Shown: positions 14,884 to 22,760 of the stretch, one piece after another
Position numbering within the stretch: position 1 is the first letter of the stretch
Layout of the letters: every line of letters starts with the position of its first letter
NCBI RefSeq assembly: GCF_003076135.1
Contig: NZ_QDGZ01000016.1
Span: 1-32,348 of the forward strand
DNA from: Nocardioides gansuensis
GTDB taxonomy: Bacteria > Actinomycetota > Actinomycetes > Propionibacteriales > Nocardioidaceae
Reading direction: 5' to 3'
Length of the DNA: 32,348 bases
Notes under the pieces: generated by a model
What the model saw: the letters and a program-made list of their open reading frames with translations, nothing else
The model's database searches: none
What the model was told of the DNA's origin: nothing
Translations under genes and position numbers: made by a program

Positions 14884-16346
14884 CCGACCTGGGCCCGGAG
14901 CCATGGTTGAGGCTGGACCCGCGGATGCTGCTCGTCCACCCGGTCAGGGAGGTCGTCCGGTTCCTCCCCGCACTGGTCGGCCTCCTCGTGGCCGGCGGCG
15001 CGTCCGGCGCCGGGGCGTGGACCCTGCTCGGCGTGGTCGTGCCCGTCGGACTCGGCGTGGTCCGCTACCTGACGACGAGCTATCGGATCGCGGCCGGCCG
15101 GGTGGAGCTCCGGCGCGGCCTGCTGCGCCGCCACACCCTGTCCACCCCGATCGACCGGGTCCGGACCGTCGACCTGTCCGCGACCCTCGTCCATCGCGTC
15201 CTCGGCCTGTCCACCGTCGTCCTCGGCACCGGCAGTGTCTCCGCCGACGCGGACGAACGGCTCGAGCTCGACGCCCTCCCGCAACCGCAGGCGGTGGCTC
15301 TGCGCGGCCAGCTCCTCCAGGCGGGGAGGTCGACGGAGTCTGCGTCCGATGGAACGCCGGCGACGGCGTTACCGTCCCGCACGGTCGCGCGGTTCGAGCC
15401 CCGGTGGCTCTGGTACGCGCCCTTCACCGGCGCCGGCCTGGTGGCCGCCGCCGCACTGATCGGTGCACTGGCCCAGGGCATGGAGATGTTCGACCTGAGG
15501 GTCGCGCTCTCCGAGGAGGATGTCTCCACTGTCACTGGAGCAGTCGCCGTCACTGCGCTCCTGACCGTGCTGGTGCTCTCTGCGGCGCTCGCCGTGATCG
15601 GCTACCTCGTCCTCAACTGGGGCTTCACGCTCAGCCAGGAGGGCGGCGCCTGGCACGTCCGGCGTGGCCTGCTCACCACCCGCGAGACCAGCCTGGACGA
15701 GGCCCGCGTCGCAGGCGTCGCCCGCGGCGAGCCGGCCGCACTGCGTCTCGCCCGGGGCGCCCGGTTGTCCGCCATCGCCACCGGCCTGGAACGCTCGCGG
15801 GAGCGGTCGATCCTGGTGCCACCAGCGCCGGCCGGCATCGTCGCGGTGGCGGCGTCGGAGGTCCTCGGCACGGCGGCACCGATGCACGCGCCGCTGCGGC
15901 CCCACGGACGCGCGGCTGTACGACGTCGCTACACCCGTGCGCTGACGGGCTCCGTGCCTTTCGTGATCGGCACCGCCGGGGCCGTCGCCGCGGGCGCGTC
16001 GGTCTGGTGGCTGCTCGTCGCGGTGGTCGCCGTGTGCGTTGCCCTCGGTCTCGCGCGGGACCGCGCCCTGGCACTCGGGCACTGCCTGGTCGACGGCTTC
16101 GTGGTCACCCGATCGGGTTCGCTGCTGCGGCAGCGGGACGCCCTGGCCACCGGGCACGTCATCGGCTGGACGTTCCGCGACTCCTGGTTCCAGCGCCGGG
16201 TCGGCCTCCTCACGCTCGAGGCCACCACCGCCGGCGGCAGGGGCCGCGTCGGCGTCCCGGACGTGCCGGCGGCCGAGGCCATCGAGCTCGCCGACGCGTG
16301 CGTGCCAGGACTGGTCTCGCAGTTCACGGCGCCCAGCCGGTCGTGA
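14880..16346 (+). CDS. Bacterial PH-domain (DUF304, YdbT-like) membrane protein with repeated bPH2 domains
   Basis: A 488-residue YdbT-like protein. Paired membrane helices lie near residues 23-60, about 180-245 and about 355-390, and each is followed by a bPH2 domain. The domain signature repeats: YRIAAGRVELRRGLLRRHTLSTPIDRVRTVDL, then WGFTLSQEGGAWHVRRGLLTTRETSLDEARVAGV, then GFVVTRSGSLLRQRDALATGHVIGWTFRDSWFQRRVGLLTLEA. ATG 14880 overlaps the preceding stop (ATGA), so the pair is one operon and probably one complex. The 3' end overlaps the convergent TetR gene by 23 bases. Confidence 0.9.
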   Translation: MTDLGPEPWLRLDPRMLLVHPVREVVRFLPALVGLLVAGGASGAGAWTLLGVVVPVGLGVVRYLTTSYRIAAGRVELRRGLLRRHTLSTPIDRVRTVDLSATLVHRVLGLSTVVLGTGSVSADADERLELDALPQPQAVALRGQLLQAGRSTESASDGTPATALPSRTVARFEPRWLWYAPFTGAGLVAAAALIGALAQGMEMFDLRVALSEEDVSTVTGAVAVTALLTVLVLSAALAVIGYLVLNWGFTLSQEGGAWHVRRGLLTTRETSLDEARVAGVARGEPAALRLARGARLSAIATGLERSRERSILVPPAPAGIVAVAASEVLGTAAPMHAPLRPHGRAAVRRRYTRALTGSVPFVIGTAGAVAAGASVWWLLVAVVAVCVALGLARDRALALGHCLVDGFVVTRSGSLLRQRDALATGHVIGWTFRDSWFQRRVGLLTLEATTAGGRGRVGVPDVPAAEAIELADACVPGLVSQFTAPSRS

Positions 16347-16980
16347 GACGCCCGGCGAGGGCGTCGAGGATGAGGTCGAGCCCGAACTCGAACTCGTCGC
16401 CGAAGTCGTAGCCGGGCTTCATCACGTGCTCGGCGGCGAGCTCGACGAGGTGGGGATACTGCCCGGTCGCAAACTGCTCGACGATCGCTCCCGCCATATC
16501 GGCGACGTCGTCGGGGCCGGAGAACGGCAGCCCGGCCTCCTGCAGCGCGAACCCGTAGACATAGCTGTCGAGCAGGGCGTAGGCGTGCGCCGTCAGCTCG
16601 ACGGAGAACCCACCGGCGCGCAGGGTGCCGAGCGTGGCGTCGTGGTGGGCGAGCGTGGCCGGACCCGGCGAGGTCCGCGACTCCAGGAGCCCGATCGCCC
16701 AGGTGTGCCGGGCCAGGGCCGCACGAGCGGAGAGGGCGCGGCGGCGCATCTCCGCGCGCCACTCGCCGCCGACGACCGGCAGCTCGATCTCGTCGAAGAC
16801 CAGGTCGACGATGCCGTCGAGGATCTCGTCCTTGTTCGCGACGTGGTGGTAGACCGACATCGGCTTGACCCCGAGCTCCTGCGCCAGCGAGCGGATCGTC
16901 AGCCCGGTCAGCCCACCTGCGTCGGCCACGGCCATCGCGCCCCGCAGCACGCGTTCCCGGGTGAGCGGTGTACGAACCAT
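16324..16980 (-). CDS. TetR-family transcriptional regulator
   Basis: A 218-residue TetR repressor. The N-terminal helix-turn-helix is visible (LTRERVLRGAMAVADAGGLTGLTIRSLAQELGVKPMSVYHHVANKDEILDGIVDLVF), followed by a TetR_C-type ligand domain (GFSVELTAHAYALLDSYVYGFALQE and EFGLDLILDAL). The start is the ATG with complement at 16978-16980. A TATCGT -10 element lies 7 nt upstream, so the message should be leaderless. It is divergent from the MDR oxidoreductase, with two palindromes in the 63-base gap, the usual layout for a regulator controlling itself and its neighbour. The 3' end overlaps the PH-domain gene in antisense for 23 bases. Confidence 0.93.
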   Translation of the reverse strand: MVRTPLTRERVLRGAMAVADAGGLTGLTIRSLAQELGVKPMSVYHHVANKDEILDGIVDLVFDEIELPVVGGEWRAEMRRRALSARAALARHTWAIGLLESRTSPGPATLAHHDATLGTLRAGGFSVELTAHAYALLDSYVYGFALQEAGLPFSGPDDVADMAGAIVEQFATGQYPHLVELAAEHVMKPGYDFGDEFEFGLDLILDALAGRLTTGWAP

Positions 16981-16985
16981 ACTTT

Positions 16986-17010
16986 GTACGATAACCTGTC
17001 GTACTAAGTA
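16986..17010. promoter_or_regulatory. TetR operator region between the divergent tetR and MDR genes
   Basis: GTACGA (16986-16991) and TCGTAC (16999-17004) form a perfect 6-bp inverted repeat with a 7-nt centre, and GTACTAAGTAC (17001-17011) is a second, overlapping palindrome. The first covers the TATCGT -10 of tetR (16988-16993, minus strand) and the likely promoter region of the oxidoreductase, so one bound repressor could block both. Confidence 0.7.
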
Positions 17011-17043
17011 CGGCGGGACTGACCCGCCGTCGGAGGGACAGTC

Positions 17044-18096
17044 ATGAGCGCCGCCACCACACCCGCCCCCCAGACCTTCAGCACGACCGGCAGCACGGCC
17101 GGCAGCACCGACGCCACGCGCATGCGAGCCGTGGTCCAGGACTCCTACGGAGGCGCCGAGGTGCTGGTCCCGTCGGACGTCCCGGTCCCGGCGATCGCCC
17201 CGGACGAAGTCCTCCTCCGCGTGCACGCCGCGGGGCTCGACCGCGGCACATGGCACCTGATGTCGGGCCGGCCGCGACTGCTCCGCATCATGGGCTTCGG
17301 GCTCCGGCGGCCGAAGCAGCGCATTGCCGGGATCGACGCGTGCGGCACGGTCGTGGAAGTCGGCGCCCGCGTCACCCGCTTCGCCGTCGGCGACGAGGTC
17401 TACGGCATCGCCCGTGGCTCCTTCGCGGAGTACGCCGCGGCCCGCGAACGCAAGCTGGCCCGCAAGCCGGCCGACCTGACCGCCGAGCAGGCCGCTGTCG
17501 TGCCCGTCTCCGGCCTGACGGCGCTGCAGGCGGTCCTCGACGCGGGCCGGCTCCGCGCCGGGCAGTCCGTCCTGGTCATCGGGGCGTCGGGCGGCGTCGG
17601 GTCCTACGCCGTGCAGGTGGCCAAGGCCGCCGGCGGCGAGGTCACCGGCGTCGCGAGCAACCCCAAGCTGCCGATGCTGCGCTCGCTGGGCGCCGACCAC
17701 GTGATCGACTACGAGCGCGAGGACTTCGCCGACGGGCAGCACCGCTACGACCTGATCATCGACATCGCCGGCAACTCGCCGATACCCCGGCTGCGCCGTG
17801 CGCTCACGCGCACCGGCACCCTGGTCATCGTCGGCGGCGAAGGCGGCGGGGAATGGACGGGCGGCTTCGGCCGGTCGCTGCGCGCGGCGGCACTCTCGCC
17901 CTGGGTACGACACAGGCTCGCCATGCTGGTGAGCAAGGAGAGCGGCCGCGACCTCGAGCGCCTGACCGCGCTCATCGAGGCCGGGTCCGTCAGGCCCCAC
18001 CTCGACAGCGCCTTCACCCTGGAGCAGGTGCCGGAGGCGATGCGCCGGCTCGGGTCCGGCGAGGTCCGCGGCAAGGTCGGCATCCGGATCGCCTGA
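17044..18096 (+). CDS. NAD(P)-dependent MDR-superfamily oxidoreductase (zinc-free, quinone-reductase-like)
   Basis: A 350-residue medium-chain dehydrogenase/reductase. A 26-residue Thr/Ser/Ala-rich leader (AATTPAPQTFSTTGSTAGST) precedes the GroES-like domain (MRAVVQDSYGGAEVLVPSDVPVP). The nucleotide fold has VLVIGASGGVGSYAVQVAK near residue 176. The catalytic-zinc cysteines of alcohol dehydrogenases are missing, so a quinone- or enone-reductase role is more likely. The start is supported by GGAGG about 8 nt upstream; an internal ATG at the MRAVV position would delete the leader. Probable target of the divergent TetR repressor and so inducible by an unknown electrophile or quinone. Confidence 0.9.
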   Translation: MSAATTPAPQTFSTTGSTAGSTDATRMRAVVQDSYGGAEVLVPSDVPVPAIAPDEVLLRVHAAGLDRGTWHLMSGRPRLLRIMGFGLRRPKQRIAGIDACGTVVEVGARVTRFAVGDEVYGIARGSFAEYAAARERKLARKPADLTAEQAAVVPVSGLTALQAVLDAGRLRAGQSVLVIGASGGVGSYAVQVAKAAGGEVTGVASNPKLPMLRSLGADHVIDYEREDFADGQHRYDLIIDIAGNSPIPRLRRALTRTGTLVIVGGEGGGEWTGGFGRSLRAAALSPWVRHRLAMLVSKESGRDLERLTALIEAGSVRPHLDSAFTLEQVPEAMRRLGSGEVRGKVGIRIA

Positions 18097-18140
18097 TGTC
18101 GCTGTATGGACCAGAAGCAAAGGGTTCCCTCAGGCGCCGT

Positions 18141-18146
18141 TAGCGT
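18141..18146 (+). promoter_or_regulatory. -10 element (TAGCGT) of pyruvate carboxylase, leaderless
   Basis: TAGCGT lies 6 nt before ATG 18153 with no ribosome site. This supports 18153 over the GTG at 18147. Confidence 0.5.
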
Positions 18147-18152
18147 GTGCCC

Positions 18153-21100
18153 ATGTTCAACAAGGTGCTCGTCGCCAACCGTGGCGAGATCGCGATCCGG
18201 GCCTTCCGCGCTGCGTACGAGATCGGTGCGCGCACGGTGGCCGTCTTCCCGCACGAGGACCGGTGGTCGGAGCACCGGCTGAAGGCCGACGAGGCCTATG
18301 AGATCGGCGAGCGCGGGCACCCCGTGCGCGCCTACCTCGACCCCGACGCGATCGTCGCGGTCGCCCTCAAGGCGGGCGCGGACGCCGTCTACCCCGGCTA
18401 CGGATTCCTGTCGGAGAACCCGGCCCTCGCCGAGGCGTGCGCCACCGCCGGCATCACCTTCATCGGCCCGACCGCCGACGTGCTCACGCTCACCGGCAAC
18501 AAGGCCCGCGCGATCGCGGCCGCCAAGGCCGCCGGGGTGCCGACGCTGAAGTCCGTCGACCCCGGCACCGACGTCGACGCCCTCGTGGCCGCCGCGGAGG
18601 ACATCCCCGCTCCCCTCTTCGTCAAGGCCGTCGCCGGCGGCGGCGGCCGCGGCATGCGCCGGGTCGACGACCGCGCGCAGCTGCGCGAGGCGATCGAGAC
18701 CTGCATGCGCGAGGCCGAGGGCGCCTTCGGCGACCCGACCGTCTTCATCGAGCAGGCCGTCGTGGACCCGCGGCACATCGAGGTGCAGATCCTCGCCGAT
18801 GCCGAGGGCAACGTGATGCACCTCTTCGAGCGCGACTGCTCGGTGCAGCGGCGCCACCAGAAGGTCGTCGAGATCGCTCCGGCGCCCAACCTCGACCCCG
18901 CGATCCGCGAGTCGATGTGCGCCGACGCGGTGCGCTTCGCCCGGGAGATCGGCTATCGCAACGCCGGCACCGTGGAGTTCCTGCTCGATCCTCACGGCAA
19001 CTACGTCTTCATCGAGATGAACCCGCGGATCCAGGTCGAGCACACCGTGACCGAGGAGGTCACCGACGTCGACCTGGTCCAGTCGCAGATGCTGATCGCG
19101 TCGGGCTCCACGCTCGCCGACCTCGGCCTCTCACAGGAGACCGTGACGCTGCGGGGCGCCGCGCTCCAGTGCCGCATCACCACGGAGGACCCGGCCAACG
19201 GCTTCCGGCCCGACACGGGCAAGATCACGACGTACCGCTCCCCCGGCGGAGCCGGCGTCCGCGTCGATGGCGGCACCACCTACACCGGCGCGGAGGTGAG
19301 CGCCCACTTCGACTCGATGCTGGCCAAGCTCACCTGCCGCGGCCGCACGTTCGACAAGGCGGTCGAGAAGGCCCGGCGCGCGGTGGCCGAGTTCCGCATC
19401 CGCGGCGTCGCCACCAACATCGCCTTCCTCCAGGCCGTCCTCGACGACCCCGACTTCGCCGCGGGCCGGGTGACCACCTCCTTCATCGAGGACCACCCGC
19501 ACCTGCTGACCGCCCGCGCGTCCGGCGACCGCGGCTCCAAGCTGCTCAGCTACCTCGCCGACGTAACCGTCAACCAGCCGCACGGGCCCGCGCCCGTCAA
19601 GGTCGACCCGGTCAGCAAGCTGCCGTCGATCAACCTCGGCGTCCCCGCTCCGGACGGCACCCGCCAGCTGCTGCTGAAGGTCGGGCCCGAGGAGTTCGCG
19701 CGCAGGCTGCGTGAGCAGGAGCAGGTCGCGGTCACCGACACGACCTTCCGCGACGCCCACCAGTCGCTGCTGGCCACCCGGGTCCGGACCCGAGACCTGC
19801 TCGCCGTCGCCGGCCACGTCGCGCGCACGACGCCGCAGCTTTGGTCGCTCGAGTGCTGGGGCGGTGCGACGTACGACGTGGCGCTGCGCTTCCTCTCCGA
19901 GGACCCCTGGGAGCGGCTGGCCAGGCTGCGCCAGGCGGTGCCCAACATCTGCCTCCAGATGCTGCTGCGCGGTCGCAACACGGTCGGCTACACGCCGTAC
20001 CCCACCGCCGTCACGCAGGCCTTCGTCGAGGAGGCGGCGGCCACGGGCATCGACGTCTTCCGGATCTTCGACGCCCTCAACGATGTCGAGCAGATGCGGC
20101 CCGCGATCGCGGCCGTGCGCGCGACCGGGACGACCGTCGCGGAGGTGGCCCTCTGCTACACCGGCGACCTGTCGTCGCCAGACGAGAAGCTCTACACGCT
20201 CGACTACTACCTCCGGCTCGCCGAGCAGATCGTCGACGCCGGCGCCCACGTGATCGCGATCAAGGACATGGCCGGTCTCCTGCGCGCCCCGGCCGCCCGC
20301 ACGCTGGTCACCGCGCTCCGCGAGCGCTTCGACCTGCCGGTGCACCTGCACACCCACGACACGCCCGGCGGCCAGCTCGCGACCCTGCTCGCGGCGATCG
20401 AGTCGGGCGTCGACGCGGTCGACGCGGCGTGCGCCGCGATGGCCGGCACCACGTCCCAGCCGCCGCTCTCCGCGCTGGTCTCGGCGACCGACCACTCCGC
20501 GCGCGAGACCGGCCTCTCGCTGGCCCACGTCAACGCGCTGGAGCCCTACTGGGAGGCCACCCGCCGGGTCTACGCGCCCTTCGAGTCGGGCCTGCCCGCT
20601 CCCACCGGCCGCGTCTACCGCCACGAGATCCCCGGTGGCCAGCTGTCCAACCTGCGTCAGCAGGCGATCGCCCTGGGCCTCGGTGAGAAGTTCGAGCAGG
20701 TCGAGGACATGTATGCCGCGGCCAACGACATCCTCGGCAACGTCGTCAAGGTGACGCCGTCGTCCAAGGTCGTCGGCGACCTCGCGCTCCACCTCGTCGC
20801 CGTCGGCGCCGACCCCCGCGAGTTCGAGGAGAACCCCGCCAAGTTCGACATCCCCGACTCGGTGATCGGCTTCCTCAACGGCGAGCTCGGCGACCCGCCC
20901 GGCGGCTGGCCCGAGCCGTTCCGCACCAAGGCGCTCGAGGGCCGCACCTGGAAGCAGCCGGCCGCCGAGCTCACGCCCGAGCAGGAGGCCGGCCTGGAAA
21001 GCGACCGCCGGGCCACGCTCAACGAGCTGCTGTTCCCCGGCCCGACGCGGGAGTTCCGCGAGACGCGGCAGACGTACGGCGACCTGTCGGTGCTGCCGAC

Positions 21101-21533
21101 GATCGACTACCTCTACGGCATGCGCCGTGGCGAGGAGCACGTCGTCGACCTCGACGAGGGCAAGCGGGTGATCATCGGGCTTGAGGCGATCAGCGAGCCC
21201 GACGAGCGCGGCTTCCGGTCGGTGATGGCGACCATCAACGGGCACCTCAGGCCGGTCAACATCCGCGACCGCAACGTCGCCTCCGCGGTGGTGGCCGCCG
21301 AGAAGGCGGACACCTCCAGGCCCGGCCACGTGGCCGCGCCGTTCGACGGCGTCGTCACCATCTCGGTGGCCGAGGGCGACCAGGTGGAGGCCGGCCAGAC
21401 GGTGGCCACGATCGAGGCGATGAAGATGGAGGCCTCGATCACGGCTCCGACCGCCGGCACCGTGGAGCGGATCGCCGTCCCCGGCACCCAGGCCGTCGAG
21501 GGTGGCGACCTGGTGCTGGTGCTGAAGACCTAG
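18153..21533 (+). CDS. pyc: Pyruvate carboxylase
   Basis: A 1126-residue single-chain pyruvate carboxylase, the expected length, making oxaloacetate from pyruvate, bicarbonate and ATP. Domains in order: biotin carboxylase (FNKVLVANRGEIAIRAF; ATP-grasp AGGGGRGMR near residue 163; EMNPRIQVEHTVTEEV), carboxyltransferase from about residue 527 (TDTTFRDAHQSLLATRVRT; ECWGGATYDVA; AIKDMAGLL with the carboxylatable Lys704; HLHTHDTPGG metal site), and the biotinyl domain with EAMKMEAS, biotin Lys1091. ATG 18153 matches the family start and has a -10 element 6 nt away. Its TAG stop shares the tetranucleotide CTAG with the stop of the convergent SpoIID gene. Confidence 0.97.
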   Translation: MFNKVLVANRGEIAIRAFRAAYEIGARTVAVFPHEDRWSEHRLKADEAYEIGERGHPVRAYLDPDAIVAVALKAGADAVYPGYGFLSENPALAEACATAGITFIGPTADVLTLTGNKARAIAAAKAAGVPTLKSVDPGTDVDALVAAAEDIPAPLFVKAVAGGGGRGMRRVDDRAQLREAIETCMREAEGAFGDPTVFIEQAVVDPRHIEVQILADAEGNVMHLFERDCSVQRRHQKVVEIAPAPNLDPAIRESMCADAVRFAREIGYRNAGTVEFLLDPHGNYVFIEMNPRIQVEHTVTEEVTDVDLVQSQMLIASGSTLADLGLSQETVTLRGAALQCRITTEDPANGFRPDTGKITTYRSPGGAGVRVDGGTTYTGAEVSAHFDSMLAKLTCRGRTFDKAVEKARRAVAEFRIRGVATNIAFLQAVLDDPDFAAGRVTTSFIEDHPHLLTARASGDRGSKLLSYLADVTVNQPHGPAPVKVDPVSKLPSINLGVPAPDGTRQLLLKVGPEEFARRLREQEQVAVTDTTFRDAHQSLLATRVRTRDLLAVAGHVARTTPQLWSLECWGGATYDVALRFLSEDPWERLARLRQAVPNICLQMLLRGRNTVGYTPYPTAVTQAFVEEAAATGIDVFRIFDALNDVEQMRPAIAAVRATGTTVAEVALCYTGDLSSPDEKLYTLDYYLRLAEQIVDAGAHVIAIKDMAGLLRAPAARTLVTALRERFDLPVHLHTHDTPGGQLATLLAAIESGVDAVDAACAAMAGTTSQPPLSALVSATDHSARETGLSLAHVNALEPYWEATRRVYAPFESGLPAPTGRVYRHEIPGGQLSNLRQQAIALGLGEKFEQVEDMYAAANDILGNVVKVTPSSKVVGDLALHLVAVGADPREFEENPAKFDIPDSVIGFLNGELGDPPGGWPEPFRTKALEGRTWKQPAAELTPEQEAGLESDRRATLNELLFPGPTREFRETRQTYGDLSVLPTIDYLYGMRRGEEHVVDLDEGKRVIIGLEAISEPDERGFRSVMATINGHLRPVNIRDRNVASAVVAAEKADTSRPGHVAAPFDGVVTISVAEGDQVEAGQTVATIEAMKMEASITAPTAGTVERIAVPGTQAVEGGDLVLVLKT

Positions 21534-22747
21534 CGCGCGCGGGCGGTCGTGGGGGTCACCGTGAAGGTGAACCACGACGACTTCAGGCCCAGCAGCTCAC
21601 GCAGCCGGTCACCGTCGAGCGTGGCGACGCCGGTCGTCCCGACGAGCTGGAGGTCGCCGACCCGGCCGCCCCACTCGCCGTTGCCGTCCCGGGTGACGAC
21701 GTCGATGCGGGTGAGGTCGCCGATCGCCGGGTAGTGCTTCTCCAGCGCCACGTCGTCGACGGCGTGCGTCCAGGTGTGGTGGACGTTCTCGGGCGGCACG
21801 GCGTCGTAGGGGTCCGCCCTGTCCACCAGGAAGGGCTGCGAGCCGGCCGACGTCCAGCCGCCGTTGCTCGCGGAGAACTGGGTGAACGCGGGCCGGCCGT
21901 CCCACAGCAGGCCCTGCTTCGCGGTGTCCTTGATCGCCTGGGTCGACGACGGGTGCTCGGCGTCGTAGCCGCCGTACACCTGGCAGTGCGACGTGTCGCA
22001 GAGGTCGTAGTGGTGCGCGCTCGGGTGGGAGCGCTCGGCGGCGGCGTAGGTGCGGGCGGCGACCGACTGGGCCCGGACCGCGTCGGCGCTCCACAGCGCC
22101 GGCATCTCGAGCGGCACGACGCCCTGGAGGTACTTCTCCAGGCTCAGCACGTTGACCGTGTCGCGGGCCGCGCTGCCCGGGGAGGGCGACAGCGACCGCA
22201 GCTTGCCCCGGTAGGACGCCTTGTCGCCCGGCTTCACCAGCGTCAGGATGCCGTCGCGCGACTGGAGCTCGCCCTCGCCGCGGAAGGTCTTCCAGGTGCG
22301 CCAGCCGCCGGCCTTCCACTGCACCTGTGTGCGGCCGCCGGAGACGCCGACGAGCCGCCAGCGGGTGGTGCGCTTCGCCGGGACGGTCCAGGTACGCCGC
22401 GACGCGAGGCTGCGGACCTTGAGCCCGGCCTCGTTGACCACCTGGACGTCGCTGCTCGTGTCGCCGCTGATCAGCACCTTGACCTGGCCGCCGAGGGAGG
22501 ACCAGGTGGTGCCCGGGTAGTAGAACTCGATGATCTGCCGCCAGGTCAGTCCGGACCGCGCGGCTCCGAGCGCGCCGTACTGCGAGAGCCCGTGGCCGTG
22601 GCCGTAGCCGTGGCCGGTCAGCGTGATCGCCGACGGGCCCGCGACGGCATAGCTCTCGACCTTGCGGTCGGCCTGCGCCGCGGGCGCCACGCCCACCACG
22701 GACAGCAGCATGGCGAGCAGGACAGGTGCGGTGGTTCCCCGAGACAT
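21530..22747 (-). CDS. Secreted SpoIID/LytB-domain protein
   Basis: A 405-residue exported protein. The signal peptide (RGTTAPVLLAMLLSVVGVAPAAQA) is cleaved near residue 26. GHGYGHGHGLSQYGALGAARSGLTWRQIIEFYYPGT and a SpoIID core around residues 195-300 (LEKYLQGVVPLEMPALWSADAVRAQSVAARTYA, CDTSHCQVYGGYDAE, FSASNGGWT) identify the family. SpoIID enzymes are lytic transglycosylases acting on peptidoglycan; the catalytic glutamate would be in VPLEMPALW. In non-sporulating actinobacteria these proteins probably act in wall remodelling. CDTSHC holds two cysteines that could form a disulfide outside the cell. It is convergent with pyc and 13 bases downstream of the quinone reductase gene. Confidence 0.92.
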   Translation of the reverse strand: MSRGTTAPVLLAMLLSVVGVAPAAQADRKVESYAVAGPSAITLTGHGYGHGHGLSQYGALGAARSGLTWRQIIEFYYPGTTWSSLGGQVKVLISGDTSSDVQVVNEAGLKVRSLASRRTWTVPAKRTTRWRLVGVSGGRTQVQWKAGGWRTWKTFRGEGELQSRDGILTLVKPGDKASYRGKLRSLSPSPGSAARDTVNVLSLEKYLQGVVPLEMPALWSADAVRAQSVAARTYAAAERSHPSAHHYDLCDTSHCQVYGGYDAEHPSSTQAIKDTAKQGLLWDGRPAFTQFSASNGGWTSAGSQPFLVDRADPYDAVPPENVHHTWTHAVDDVALEKHYPAIGDLTRIDVVTRDGNGEWGGRVGDLQLVGTTGVATLDGDRLRELLGLKSSWFTFTVTPTTARAR

Positions 22748-22760
22748 GCCCGCCAGTGTG

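Noticed and set aside
11401..14904. Very long minus-strand open frame opposite the iron ATPase, carboxylase alpha and PH-domain genes
   Set aside because: Antisense to clearly recognisable proteins; the translation is Val/Gly/Asp/Arg-rich with no motifs, the usual shadow of high-GC coding sequence.
19131..21575. 814-codon minus-strand open frame opposite pyruvate carboxylase
   Set aside because: Shadow of the carboxyltransferase domain; no domain, start signal or plausible composition.
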